From Dermatemys mawii (Eukaryota > Chordata > Testudines > Dermatemydidae), in assembly GCA_007922305.1 (NCBI GenBank), contig ML677348.1, forward strand, positions 21,368,124 to 21,432,123: a DNA stretch of 64,000 nt. The letters are read 5' to 3'. This document shows positions 43,178-56,500 of the stretch, in pieces; positions within the stretch are counted from its first letter, which is position 1, and every line of letters begins with the position of its first letter. The translations under genes and the position numbers were made by a program. Under the pieces are notes generated by a model, which was not told the DNA's origin, did not search any database, and was given only the letters and a program-made list of their open reading frames with translations.

Positions 43178-44110
43178 TGTCAAGGCTGATTCCCCACTCT
43201 GGCATTTCGAGTGCAGAAGCTGGGGGCCAGCAAGGATTCTAAAAATTAATACTGGCCACTTCAGGCTGGTATTAAACTCCCAAGGTTACAGCTTCTCTCT
43301 GACCTTGGATGGGTAGATGCTGCTACCACCCAAATCCAACCTTTTGAAAACTCAGAAAGGCACACTTGGGAATTCCTTCCTGTGGGGTACCCTCAAGCCC
43401 TTTCAGATCCCCGCTTTGGAGAAGAGCTGAGAAAGAAAAACAAAGGAAAGCAGCTGTTGCCCCCAGCTAATTAAACAACATATGCACAAACCTCATAGGG
43501 ACACAAAAATCCAATCCTGTTCTTAAAAAAGGTCAATTTTATTAAAAACAAAAAGAAAGAAAATACATCTGGAACTTAGGCTGTTTGCTAGATCACAAAA
43601 AAAAAGAGCAATTACAAAAAATTAAGCACCAAGATAGCTCTCTTGAGGTTTAGCTTAATGATTACAAGCAAAACAAAAGCACCTGGGGTTAGCACAGAGG
43701 AGTCCACAAGCCAATAAGAAATAAGAGAAATAACCCTAACCACATCATCCTAGACCTTCCCTGACTTACTTACATATCTGGAGTTTGAGATAGGCAATTT
43801 CTAGGTATGATCTGATGGTTTTTCAGACCTGGCTTAAAGCTTCCTACATCATAGTTCAGCCTGATTCCTGCTTTGCATCTCCTCTCTCCGGAGAACAACA
43901 ACAGACAGAGAAAGGGAAAGTTTTTTTCCCAATTTCAAAAAGTTCTAGCCCTTCCATTGGTTCTTTTGGCCATCCTTTCTTTTTACCTCTGGGCTTTCTT
44001 AATGCTTTACAGGTAAAGCAAGTAGAGAACAGCTACCAAGAGGGATTTTAAAGCTAACTGACTGGCTGGGTGTCCATAAAAGGAAGCTACCCCCACCTTC
44101 ATTTATCACA
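43178..44110 (-). mobile_element. ERV-like solo LTR
   Basis: On the minus strand it runs TGTGATAAATGAAGGTGGGG to ...AGCCTTGACA, with TG...CA ends. AATAAA on the minus strand (43538-43543) would be its polyadenylation signal. Flanks GGGGT (43173-43177) and AGGGT (44111-44115) are a 4/5 match. No coding remnant attached. Confidence 0.65.
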
Positions 44111-44149
44111 AGGGTATTAACAGGAGGTAAGACATGGGAGGCAATTGTC

Positions 44150-44695
44150 CCATTCTACTCAGTGCTGGTGAGGTCTCAGCTGGAGTACTGTATTCAGCTC
44201 TGGGCACCAAACTTTAGGATAGATGTGGATAAATTGGAAAGTCCAGAAGAGAGCAGCATAAATGATAAAAGATTTAGAAAACACGACCTATAAGGAAAGG
44301 TTAAAAAACTGGGCATATTTAGTCTTGAGAAAAGAAAAGGGAGAGGAGACCTGATTACAGTCTTCAAATATGTTAAAGGATGTTATAAAGTGGATGTGAT
44401 CAGTTGTTCTTTGTGTCAGCTAGAGGTAGGATAAGAAGTAATGAACCTAATCGTAGTGCAGGAAATTGAACTTAAACTTGAGGAAAAACTTTGTAACCAT
44501 AAAGAGAGCTAAGTTCTGGAATAGGCTTCCAAGGGATGTTATGAAATCCCCATCTCTGGAAGTTTTTAAAAACAGGTTGGACAAGCACCTATCAGGGATG
44601 GTCAAGGTTTACTTGGTTCTGCCACAGTGCAGGGGGCTGGACATGATGACTTCTCAAGATCCCGTCCAGCCCCATATTTTTATGATTCGATGCTA
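44150..44695 (+). mobile_element. CR1 LINE 3' end
   Basis: CAGTGCTGGTGAGGTCTCAG, GTACTGTATTCAGCTCTGGG, then ORF2 C-terminal [30 protein letters not shown]. Tail ATGATTCGATG. Frameshifted. Confidence 0.9.
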
Positions 44696-46374
44696 ATGAG
44701 CATGAAGGCACAGCCTCTCACAGATTCATCTAAGAATAGTGTAATAATATTATGAATGTGGTATATGTGGCCTTGTAATTGAGGCAGACTGTAAAACTAG
44801 ATGAGGCTAGTGGAATATTTATTATATGCCTATATTGATTTAACTCAATGAGAGCTGTTGCATGAGTAAGCAGAAAAGAACTGCAATAGAGCTAGATAAG
44901 CAATCTCCAATGGGGATTCAAAGGCAATGGGGAAAGCTATTAGCTTTGGAGGGCCTATATTGTGTCGCCAATGCCGATGAAAGCCTGGTTTTGCCAGACT
45001 GGGACCTGTGAGATGAATAGGACACAAAGCAGTTAAAAAGCCTTTCTCAAGAGAGAAAGGGAGAGGTCAGGTGTCAGACTGACAGAGGTTCTATAAAAGC
45101 TGGGCTTTCCCCAGATCCAGGGGATGGTAAAGCTTAGGGAGAGACAGGCATGCCAATAGACTGGTTTATTGTTTTAGATCTATTTGCACTTAAACCCTTT
45201 GGTTCAAATGAGTAATACTCTGCATTAAGAAGGCTGTCTGGTTACTGATTATCACTGTCATTGCTCTCAGTGGGACCAGAAATCCATACACCGAAGATAA
45301 ATCAGAGGTGCTGATGTAGTTGTGGTTGAGCACAGAGGACTGCAGCCCAGGGCAGATCTGAGAGTGAGTGAATCACATGATTCCATCCCAAGAGAGAAGA
45401 GAGTCTTAAGGCCTGAGACCTGAGAAGGGTGCACTCAAAAAGAGCAGGAAAAGTCAGAAGTACGGTTAGTCTTGACAGAGAGCAACGAGACTTTCTAGTG
45501 TCAGGTGAATCTTGTGAAACCATTTTTTGCCTACCTAGGAATGATTTTGGGGTGATGTTTGTGCATGTATGTGAGAGGCTCTGGTTTCACAGTGGAATAA
45601 GACTCTTAGTGTTACTGTTCAATAAGTTGTTATTTCTATAACTAATACAATGACTAGAGACTGTGGTGATGGGCACTTTTAACAATTCATCAATCAGCTA
45701 ACTACATACTTTAATAGTCTGGATGACTATAATATGTTATTTCCTACGATCCCTGCTACATTGTCATGTGATTTGAAGCTCAGTCTTCAGATTGCACTAT
45801 CCTCCAATATTCTACTTTGCTACACATTTCAAAATGAAAAGAGACAGTTATTTCTAAAGATAAATTGGTGATTTCCAGAGCCTTCTGGAGATCTGGTCTC
45901 AATGCAGCAAGCAGCTTTTCTTATGACAGAGGAGCACTTGAACCATTGGTTTAAACATCAACCACAGTGGCAAAGTGCTCACTGTTACCTTATCTGAGAA
46001 CTGTTTGTGTAACTTACTAGAAGCTGATATCTATTTGTACAAAGTTTAGAAAAGATAAAAAAGGGACTTTGAAATCTATGCAGCAGTGGGTGGCATTGTA
46101 GTGATTCTTTTTATTATTCGTTAATATTTCTTATTTTCTATGTCCTGCTCAACCAGGCTTGCTCTTCTTTTGTAATTCAGGGTCTTTTTTTATGATTCCT
46201 GTATCTTTACTGATCTATTAAAGGTGTTTTTCCTTTGGCTTATTTTCATTTTTGGCTGTGTTGGGATCCATTATTTGTCTTATGATACATTCAAGAAATG
46301 TCCATAGTTTAAAAGACGCAACCATTTTTGTTAAATAATCCTGTGCATGTCTAGACCGCTTTCGTCTCAGGATC
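44696..46374. other. Intergenic, no gene seen
   Basis: No exon, RNA or clear repeat recognised. Confidence 0.4.
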
Positions 46375-46535
46375 TTCAACCACTTTGCAAACATTAATGA
46401 ATTGAGGTTCATTTGAAGGCGGTATATATTATTACATGTATTTATATAGGTGAACTTAGGCACAGAGAAGTTAAAGGACCCAGTCCAATGTCATGCAGCA
46501 AACCACTACCAAAGCTGAGACTATAACTCAGAAGT
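46375..46535 (-). repeat. MIR-like SINE, antisense
   Basis: CTTAGGCACAGAGAAGTTAA, GGACCCAGTCCAATGTCATG and CTGAGACTATAACTCAGAAG follow the reverse MIR core pattern. Confidence 0.6.
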
Positions 46536-47344
46536 CTATCCCCTGCTGTGATCACTAAAAATCAGCTCCCCATTGATCCTCTGGTTCTTCACCCCTGTAT
46601 CATCACCTCTCTTACTTCAAGTATTATATGCAGCAATTAACAAAGATAGAGGAAAAATTTGGGGCCTTTAATCTTCATTTGAAGCACTATTGTTTCTATA
46701 TTTTTCCCTCTCAGTCTCACTGGGCCTAAAAGCAGAAAGCACCAGTGCTCTTCTCTGGACTGTAAGACAGGAGGACTCCTACGCAAAACAGTTACTTCTT
46801 CCCATCACAAGCTAAATGTCGTGGGCCTGATTCACTATCTGGCTTCCACCAGCGGAAAATCCAGGCTTTGGGGCTCAGCAATGGAAAATCTCCCAAGAGA
46901 GGAGGTGCAGCCATGCAAGTGGCCCACAGTCCCCGCTCTGCTGGAGCTGGCCAATGCAGCACCAAAAGTGGGCAAGGTCAGTTGTGGTTGAAGCAGATCT
47001 AGTGGGTGTTACAATCCTGAACTGAATAGTGAGAGAATAACATGGATATCTATCTGCTTCTCTTGGGACTGAGAGCACCATCCCTGTTTCACATTAGATC
47101 ATGATTTCCTTATGCTGTATGGAATGATAACATCAACAACTTAGGCATCAGTGTGGCTTTTTGTTTAGGCCCGAGTTTTGTAGCCACAGTAAAATGATTT
47201 GAAAGCCCAGAAGACAAAGTGACTCGTCAATATGAAAATGATTAAAATGTACCATGTCCCTTCTATCAATATGAACAGAATCTCCCACAGGAATTGTCAC
47301 ATTTACTCAACCAGAGGAAGCAGGGGATGGAGAAGAATGACAGT

Positions 47345-47357
47345 ATTAAATTTTAAC
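47345..47357 (+). promoter_or_regulatory. HNF1-like site upstream of CPB2
   Basis: ATTAAATTTTAAC matches 9 of 12 defined positions of the HNF1 consensus GTTAATNATTAAC and lies about 95 bp before the CPB2 ATG. HNF1 control of the human liver-specific promoter is consistent with this. No clear TATA box was seen nearby. Chance matches are common in AT-rich DNA. Confidence 0.3.
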
Positions 47358-47451
47358 CACTCTTCAAATAATGGTTTTAGAAATCGATAGTGTAGGTCCT
47401 GAACCCGTGGCTTCTCTAACGACACTTGATTTCATAGCAGAGGCTGTTGAG

Positions 47452-47522
47452 ATGAAGTTTTACCTCCTATTTTCCACCCTAGCTATCTGCATTCAGCAAA
47501 AGCATGTCTTCACTTTTGAAAG
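47452..47522 (+). CDS. CPB2: CPB2 coding exon 1: signal peptide
   Basis: ATG at 47452 (context GAGATGA) encodes MKFYLLFSTLAICIQQKHVF, then TFE and the first two bases of Ser24. The donor GTAACA begins at 47523. The hydrophobic core is residues 4-13. QKHVFTF aligns with human EQHVFAF, with predicted cleavage before Phe22. The exon was placed by its frame fit to exon 2 and this homology. Confidence 0.9.
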
Positions 47523-50500
47523 GTAACAAACTCCTGGTACTATCTGTATTTTAGTGGGTGTGGGTATGGAAGGTGGTCTGGCTGAACCATAATATCTCCT
47601 ACTGGTATAAACAAACATATTACAAAGGTCTAAGGTTATTTATTGTATTTCTAATTGGATGTATAGATCAATATAATATATAGATGACGTAGGCAATGAA
47701 ATTAATATATGTCTCCTTTGAAATCATAAATCCTATGTTTTTAATCATATTAAAACTATTCTTTTTGGTCTAAGTGCAAATCAATTCTGTTCAGTCTGTG
47801 CTCTGGAATGCAGTTAAATGGCATACTTAAGCTTAATGGGAAAAAATAATTTGCTTCATTTGCCTTAAAACAAGGCTTTAAATGAATTACTTCTTGAAGT
47901 GGAAATAGAATCCATTTCTGAAAGTGCTAACAATCTGTTTTCTTTCTAAAAGAGTTTTTATGATTGTTTTTTCCTGCTATAATTCATTTTTGAATAACCA
48001 TTTCATCCTTGTACGACATCTGAGAAGCAGCTTTATTGCTACCTATTGGTAAACCTCAGAAATGGCCTCAAACCAAAAAGCTGTAATAAAAACATGAAAA
48101 CAGATGTTAGAAACAAAAACAGCCCAAAATATTATATTTTCTACTATCCAGTTGGTTTTGAAACTGGGAACGCTGTGATATGTGGAGTTAAAAAGATAAT
48201 ACAATTTGTAACTGTATTGAGCAAACCCAGTAACAAAAATAATCATCATTAAATAGCACCCACTATCAGAAGATATCAAACTGCTACACAAATATTAATG
48301 CATTAAACCTCATAACTCTCTTGTTGTGTGACTTATTCAGGTTCACACTAAAAGTTTGTGGCAGAACTGGGAATAGAAGCTAGACCCAGGTCTTCTGGCT
48401 CCTAGTCTTGTGCCCTAAACACAAGATTATTTTTATTGCCTTGTGTTGTAATCACATTTCCCAGTGGTTACCTAAGTACAAGTTACAACTGGTTACACAC
48501 AATGGGATAAATCGGGAAGGAAGTGGACAGGCTCATTAAAATAACCTTTTGGTGAAATCAATGGAGCTACACCAATTTACACCAGTTGCAGCTTTTTTAA
48601 ATATTTAAATAGAATAGTTAAGATTTGACCTAGTCAGCAGAAATGCAGTATTTCCAACCCAAAGTGTTCAAAAATCATGAGTCAGGTCCCCTAGAAACAT
48701 TGACATTGGCTGAAAAGTCATGAGATTTCAAAACTAATACATTTTATTTGACTACTGGTGTCAGAGCATTTAGGGATCACATTTCCAAGCTTTTCTCTGT
48801 AACCACAAAGCCTGTAGCATTATTCTAGAGGATGAACCTCTAAGAAAAATGCCAAATACTGCAAGACTAGTGATAAGATCATGAAAGTTGGCAACACTGG
48901 AATGTGTCCATCTCAATGAGCTGTTTTAGGGAGGGGATTAGGATGGAGCACCTAAAAGGTGTGTGGGAGGGAACAGACTCCATTGTTCTTAGCTCTGTTC
49001 TCCATTGTCATGAAATATCTTAATTCCTAGTCATGAGGGACAATTTTGTGGGTCAAAAATACAAGCCATGAGTAGTGGAGGAAAGCAAGATACATACTGG
49101 GTGAGATTAAGGACACTCATGGCTGCCAGAAAGAAGCTGTAACAAATCCATGGCCACCTGTTATTCTTATTTACTGTTTGTATTACTATGGTGCCCAAGA
49201 GCCCTAGCTGTATACCAGGATTCCTTTGTGCTAGGCAATGTAGAAATACAGGACACAAAGAGAGCTTGTGATCTATGTAGAAGATAAGTGACAACGCATG
49301 GATACAGACTGACTGATGAGGGACTATAAGATTATGAGACAATACTGGGCAGCATGATGGACAGTTATCTCTCAGCACATCAGAGTTTGGTCATTGCCAA
49401 GTTTTTTGTAGGCATCATGGGAAAGGAGAGATTTAAGGAGAGATGTGAAGGTGGATAATAAGGTAACTTTGATGATGTTTACAAGGAGCAGCTCCCAATC
49501 ATGAAGGACAACATGAGAGAAATACTGAAGGTGTTTGAAAATTTAACAGGTAGGTGATGGCCAATCAAAGGAGAAATGATAGGTAGGCATAGGCATGAAG
49601 GGCCTTGAAACTGAAGACAAGTATCTTATGTTTCAAGAGATAGAGAAGGCAAAGTCTGTGGAGGGATGCAAAGAGAAGATTGACATAGTCAATGCAATTG
49701 ACTAGCAGAATGATCTTTGCAGCAGTATTCTGAATAAATATGTGTGGGGCAATACTGCATTTATCAAGACCAGAGAAAAGGATGTTGCAATAATTGAGAC
49801 ATGAGATGATGAAACATTGGATGAGAGCTTTAGCTGTGTAGATTGATAGGAAAGGCCATATCATAGATATGTTATCCAGAAGAATCTGCATGATTTAGAC
49901 ATAGATTTGATATGAGGATCTAGAGAGAGGTCTGAGTCAAAGATGACACCCAGATAGGTTACAGGCCTGAAAGACAGGCAGGATGATGGTGGTGTCCACA
50001 ATTATTGAGAAAGGAGATAGTGGAGAGAGGTTACGGGGGAGATTAAGAGCTCTGTTTTGAGTTTGAATTGGCAACTCAAAATCCAAGGGGAGATGTCAAA
50101 GAAACAGGCTGAAATTTTAGTTTGGACAGAAGGAGACAGGTCTGGAATAGAGAGGGAGCTGAGAGTTGTCAGCATGGAAATGAGAGTTGAATTTGTCTTT
50201 GTACATAAGAGTACCCAGAGCTAAAGTGCAGAGGAAGATGAGGAGGGGACCAAAGACAGAGCCCTATGGAACACCCATAGGAAGTTGGAGGGGGGAGGAG
50301 GAGGATCCCCTGATAGGCACACTGAAAATCAGTTAGAGAGATAGGAGGAAAACCAGGAGAGGACAAAGTCATGGAAGCCTGGGAAGACTGGATTTCAAGA
50401 AGAAAGCCTGTCTGATGATGTAAAATGTAGCTGACACATCAAGGAGGATGAAGATGGAGGACTAGTTCTAGATCTGGCAAGGAAGACGTCATTAGAGACT

Positions 50501-53500
50501 TTGGTGAGAGTGGTTTCAGTTATGGGCAAGGGACAGAAGCCAGATTGAAGAGGGTCTAGGATAAGAAATCTCATTTCCTGTGCTCCAAATCTATCAGTAG
50601 GATTTCACAACTGTCTCCAGGGTGCAATTTCACAATAGCAGTAAAGACAGAACTCAGACCTTTCTGCTCCAAAAGCACAGGCCTCTCTGATATAAGTTAT
50701 AAGAGAATCTCCGTTAACTGTTGACTATAACAGTCAGCTGAGCAGTTCTGATTCCATCCAACAGAAGACAGTGATGAATACCCAGTGGTCACCTCATTGT
50801 AATACTTTGCACTATAGTGAACAATGGAAACTACATGAAGAAGTCACATGCGAGCAGCCCAGTTCAGACACCCTTTGTAAAATTAACTCTCATGGTAGAT
50901 AGCAGCATTAGGAGACAAGCTCCTTTTCAAAGCAACCCCAATCACAAGCTATGCAGTGCACTTGCTTTGAGAAATGGGCAAGTAGCCTGTGCTGCATAAC
51001 TCTGATTGATGTTTGATTCTCGCTCATATGATGGGGGTTGGGGAAGTGGGGAGGCTGGCACATTGTTGGTTCTGCCTGAGAAACAACAGTGATTGTGTTG
51101 AGCATAGCTGAAAGCAGAAATGATAAATCACTTGGTTGCTAGCTTCTGTCAGGTCACAGCTAGAAATCAATCACAGCAGTGGGTTGTGACAATCATGATC
51201 CTCAGATTAAAACAATGTGTTTTGAGAGTCTGTTTTGTTTTAAGGGCAATCTTCTGAAATGGTGTTGTCAGTCATCCTTCAAGAGCTTGCTTCATGCATT
51301 GTCACCAACTCCATGGGGTTTCTGGGTCAACAGCCCCCACTCCAAGAAAATGGAAATAGGGCTCAGACCTGCACCAGGTCCTCTCCCTGCTCCCTCTACC
51401 TACTCATACACCAGACATGGCACGTCTTTCTTGTTGGGTATGACACTCATTCATTAGCATACTATCTCACTCTCACACAAATTCCTAAGCTTATCCCACT
51501 CATGTTGACTAAAGATTTAAAATATTTTTACTCAGGCACTGCAAGAGACGACAGTACATTTAGGTCCTCAGGCACTGGGCTTAGAGCTTGGAAAGCCACT
51601 TTCCAAACTTGTGTACTGTGGTAACCATGGAGACTACAGGGCCGTGGTCTATATGCTTGTGAGAAGAGAGAAGCTACGTGGCGAGGGTGGGGAGGTTTGT
51701 GTGTGTGAATACTTGGTGGTCAAACAAAATCTGAGTTCGCCCAAAAAACAAGCCGGACTTGATCAAAAGATGAAGGGTTCTGCAAAATACAGTTCAAAAT
51801 TTAAACCACTCTGGACAAATTCATGTCTCAGGGATTGTCAACCACCCAGGTTTTTGTTCCAACCAGCAAATAATTGTTTTTATTAAAATCCACTGTTTTG
51901 CATTGCATATAGAATTTGCATGTGCTCTAGACTTACTATGTATTAGGACATTTAAATGTTCTGTATGCAGTATTAAACAGTGCACATTTTAAAACAAACT
52001 ATTAAGTGCTGGTTGGATTAAAAACTGGTACTATTGGATGTTGCCAAGAACCAAAGATGAGAGTCTCTATCTTAAGCAATGACCTACCCACCACCAGACT
52101 CTTTGGGGCTGTAAATCTCACTCTTGAGGATAGCCCACCTTTGGCATCCCTGATACACACATACTATTTCAGGCTTCACCTAACTCCCTGAAAAGGGTGC
52201 ATTCAAACCACCACTGTTCTGCACTTACATAGGGGTTGAAAGTTATTCCTTAACTCCCAGTCAGCAGCGTGTGTACGTCTCTGCTCTGCTTCTCGTCTCA
52301 GTCCCTCCCCACAGTGGTGAACAGGCACTGATTTGGGTGAGGGATACAGTCAGAGGAAGGACACCTAGTTCTGGACTGAACAACTGGGGCACTAAGCAGC
52401 ACAACAGATAGCTGGCCACTCTGACTGTGGGTTTCAAGTAGGATGATGAGTATCAGTAACTGTAAAGAATGAGAGAGAGGAGCAGGTCAGTGGTATATAA
52501 GGTTCCAAACCACCCACAGGCAGGTAGATGGTAGGCGGGGAGCAAAGGAAGCGGGGGATGGACAGGCTTGGGTGCTGGGAAGAAAAGAGAGCAGGGGCAC
52601 CTTTAATATGTGTAAGGAAGAGCATATTCATATTTTGCAGCGATCCAGGACATGCCATCAGGAGCTCACAGTACGACCTCAACAGGTCGTTTCTCTGCTG
52701 CACTCAGCATCCTCCGGAGACTGCAGCATAAGAGCTAGTTGCAGCTTCCTAATCCTGGGACCAGTTATACACCAGCCCTGATGTCCTTTACAACCTCGTG
52801 CTGCTCTAAAATAGGTCAGGCTGGTTCCAGACACACCCCAGGACTATCGGAGAGCAGTGTAAGAACTGTCTATTTCAGCCTTTTGGGAGATCCAGGGGCT
52901 TTTCAGCAATGCAAAGGGACCTCAAGCAGGGGATAGAATCTGGCCCAGGATTTTCATTGCTTGAACCTCCTTTGGCTCCACTAGCACCCAAGTCAGAGAA
53001 GCCAGTTGAGACTGATGGACTATTCAGCTTTGTACATCAATACAGGATGTTTCCATAAACACACTCAAGTCTTTGCTTTTTCTGAATGTCTTTTTCTTTC
53101 CAGTGATCAAGTATTGTGGGCTCTCCCACGATCAGACAGACAAGCTGAATTCCTTCAGAATTTAACCACCAACTTTGAGGTAATTTGTTTTCTGTAAGCT
53201 CTAGGCCAAATTCTGCCATTCCACTGGGAGGAAGATTTAGCTCCCCCTTCATTCTCTTAGGTTATATATTTTTTTAGTTTTAGAAGCGCAATAGATGCTT
53301 TATTTCCATCATTTTAATGTCAACTGATTGAGATGAGCAGATTCAGCTGAATGATAACATTTTATCATATTATATCAATCACACGATTTCAGAATTATGT
53401 AATTGATTTTATTAGCAGCAACAAAACAAAGATGATGAAGTACTGACGTGATGCTTAGTAAAATCATTTGTCAGGAAGTCCCAGGAGTATAAGCTAATGC

Positions 53501-56500
53501 AATTTCTAACTATGTAACTTCTAGGACCCGGACATGCAGGACTAGATTTTACAGTACTTGGTGGTGTTTCACTAAAGACAGAGTTTAGATGATAAGAATC
53601 TCTTCATCTAGAACTAATAATCTCTTAGAACACCAGCAGGATCTTGTGATTTCCATTTGTCATTACAGGGAAGAGCATTTAATTAAAATAAGGCATCCAA
53701 ATTTCTTTTAAAGCACTTGCCCTATTATTTCATCATATTTTCGTTTGAAGTCAGCACCCCCTAATGAAAAGCATAACCATTTCCCCAATCAGTGTCGTTA
53801 CCTGATGATGTGTCCCTCACCACAAGAGCCTTTAACAGCCCCTGTGTCTATAGCCTGTCTCTGTCTAATTTGCTCCCCTGACTCCTGTTGCCCTCCCACC
53901 CTTCCCCATCCGCCCCCACCCCTCACTTCTTATCTCCACCAGCAACTGCTCCTAAACACCTCTTCACCAGCTCCCGTCTCCCTCCCCTTTTGCTGTCTCC
54001 CACCTTCTAGCTCTGGATCATCCTCTCCCCTCCTCTCTCTCCGGCTACTGTAATCCCTCTTCCCTCACTCTGCACTCCAGTGTGGATGGATACCAGCGGG
54101 CGGGGCCACCGTGAGCACACTTAGGTAAATCAACCTAAGATACGTCGACTTCAGCTATGCTATTCACATAGCTAAAGTTGCTTATCTTAGGTTGGCCCCC
54201 CTCCCGAGTGTAGACCTGGCCTTAGTGTCTCTGGCCCTGTGAAAATTCAAACAGCAAAGAGATCACCATTTCTTCTTGTGAGAATCTCTATATCTATATG
54301 ATCTTCCCCCAGAGATCAAACCAATGGGATGAGGGCTCCTGCAGGTAACTTCTTCCAGAGTGGCTGGGGCAATCAACAGAGCTTTTTGTCCTAGATGGCC
54401 CATTAAATCTTGATAGTCCTTCTTGATGGGCAGAGGAACTAGTCTTTCTGTCTGAGCTTACATGTTCAGAGCAGGCATTTTACAATTATAAAACAAATTT
54501 ATATTTTACCTTTTAGCATAGAATGCAGATGTTACAAATGAGATTAATGCATGCACTAACTGACAAGCATTTCAGAGAGTCTAAACACTAAGTACATTCT
54601 TATGACTAATACCTGTTTTGAACAAAATTAACATACAGGTGAGCTGGTTTAGGGTATGGTTACACTTACAAGATTATAGCGCTATAGGTTATAGCGGTCC
54701 CCTTATACAGGAATATGTATAGCGCTATTGTATGTCCACACTCAGATGCTCCTGCGGTATAGCATGGCCACATTTGGGGCACTTAATGCGGCATTAAGAG
54801 CAGCGCATTAGGGCAGGTATCCCAGCATTCAGCTGGGTGCAACGTGCTTTTTAAACGAGGGGGATGAGGGGGGACGCATTGTGTGTATGCGGAGGGAGAG
54901 AGACAGTGGTTTTTCCGTTTTTCTGAAAGCCTGTCAGTGAGCCTCCGTTCACAGAAGGCTTTGTTTTCACACAGGCTCCCTCCTTAAACATTTGCACTGC
55001 TTATCTGCCGAGTTAAGAAAGAAACTCTAAAGAGGTACTTCCGCATTCCTCCAGCCGAGTTCAAAACAAAGGGAAGAGACGTCAATTGCCTTAAATGGCT
55101 CTAGGCATCTCCACAGATTACTTGTAGCGCAGTGGGTGTCCACATTCTTGCTGTAGCGCTACAGCAGCTGCGCTACAGCCCTTATTCCCCATGCGGAGGT
55201 GGATTAATAATAGCGCTATAACTCAGCAGTTATAGCGCTCTACGTGCCTTGCCAGTGTGGACGGGGAGTAGGTTATAGCGCTCGTGGGGGCTTTATAGCG
55301 CTATAAAGTGCCAGTGTAACCATGGCCTTAGTTTCCAGCTATGAGTTTGTCAGTTTTTAGCTGATGCCTATGGCCTTGGCCAGAGCTGGCATTTGATTTC
55401 CAACAACACAAAGGGAAAGTCTTGCTCAGCTCCTGCAGTACTGGGTTGAATCATGCTCAGTGAAAGTAGAGCAGTCAGTGAATTTTCCTGCCAAATTCAA
55501 ACTAGTCTCTATTGATCTTGTGTGAACTGAGAATATACAGAGAGTTATAACTTGGCCACATCTGGGTGGATTTTCATGGGGATGCCAAAAGGCACATCCT
55601 TGACACAAAGGTTAACTCTATGCCAAATTTCAAGTCCCTGCTCCAAAGCATGAGGGCACTAAAGCTTCTTAATTAAACAGCTGTAAGAATGTTTTTAACA
55701 TGGGCAAAACAATGAATTCTTGTCCTCAGAAACAGCTGAACTATTTTAGCTGAAACTTAAAAAATAAAAATCAGCTTAAGGCTGTCAAGTGGCATGGAAA
55801 ATTTCACCCCAATTTAGTAGGCCAGTTTGGCAAGGTTAAAAGCAAATGCAGTGGAAAACAGGGTCTTATCATGGGAAATATCAGACAACCTTAAATATAG
55901 GCAGTACTGCCTTTAGTAATTTATGGTATATAGAAGATAGACTGACCACTGTCGTTCACCTCCTAATATAAGAACAAAAAATGTCTAGTGAAACTGAAAG
56001 GTTTCAGAATACGTAACATTTAAGGACAACTGACAAAGGAAATAGTTTTTCACACAATACACAGCCTGTGGAATTCATTGCCAGAAGATATCACTTAGGT
56101 CAAGAGGTTGGCAGGATTCAGAAAGCATTGCACACTGACAGAATTATTATAATAAATATCTGAAAATTAACAAGAATATTGGAAGGGATATAAACTGTCA
56201 TGCTTGTGAGCATAAGCTAACACAGGGATTGGCAACCTTTGGCACACGGCCCATCAGGGAAATCCACTGATGGGCCAGGGCAGTTTGTTTACCTGCAGTG
56301 TCTGCAGGTTTGGCCAATCGGAGCTCCCACTGGCCGCGGTTTGCTGTTCCAGGCCAATGGGGGCTGCAGGAAGTGGCATGTTCTTGAGCGGTTATTGAAC
56401 AAATAAGGAAGTTGCCGGCAGTGCAGACTATGGGGTATGAATTGCAGAGCACACCAAAATGTTGGGTGCTAACTTGCCCATGTGGATGCTACTGGTGGGA

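Noticed and set aside
49565..49891. 108-residue minus-strand ORF as a gene
   Set aside because: It reads as the end of an L2 reverse transcriptase and is surrounded by other L2 remnants.
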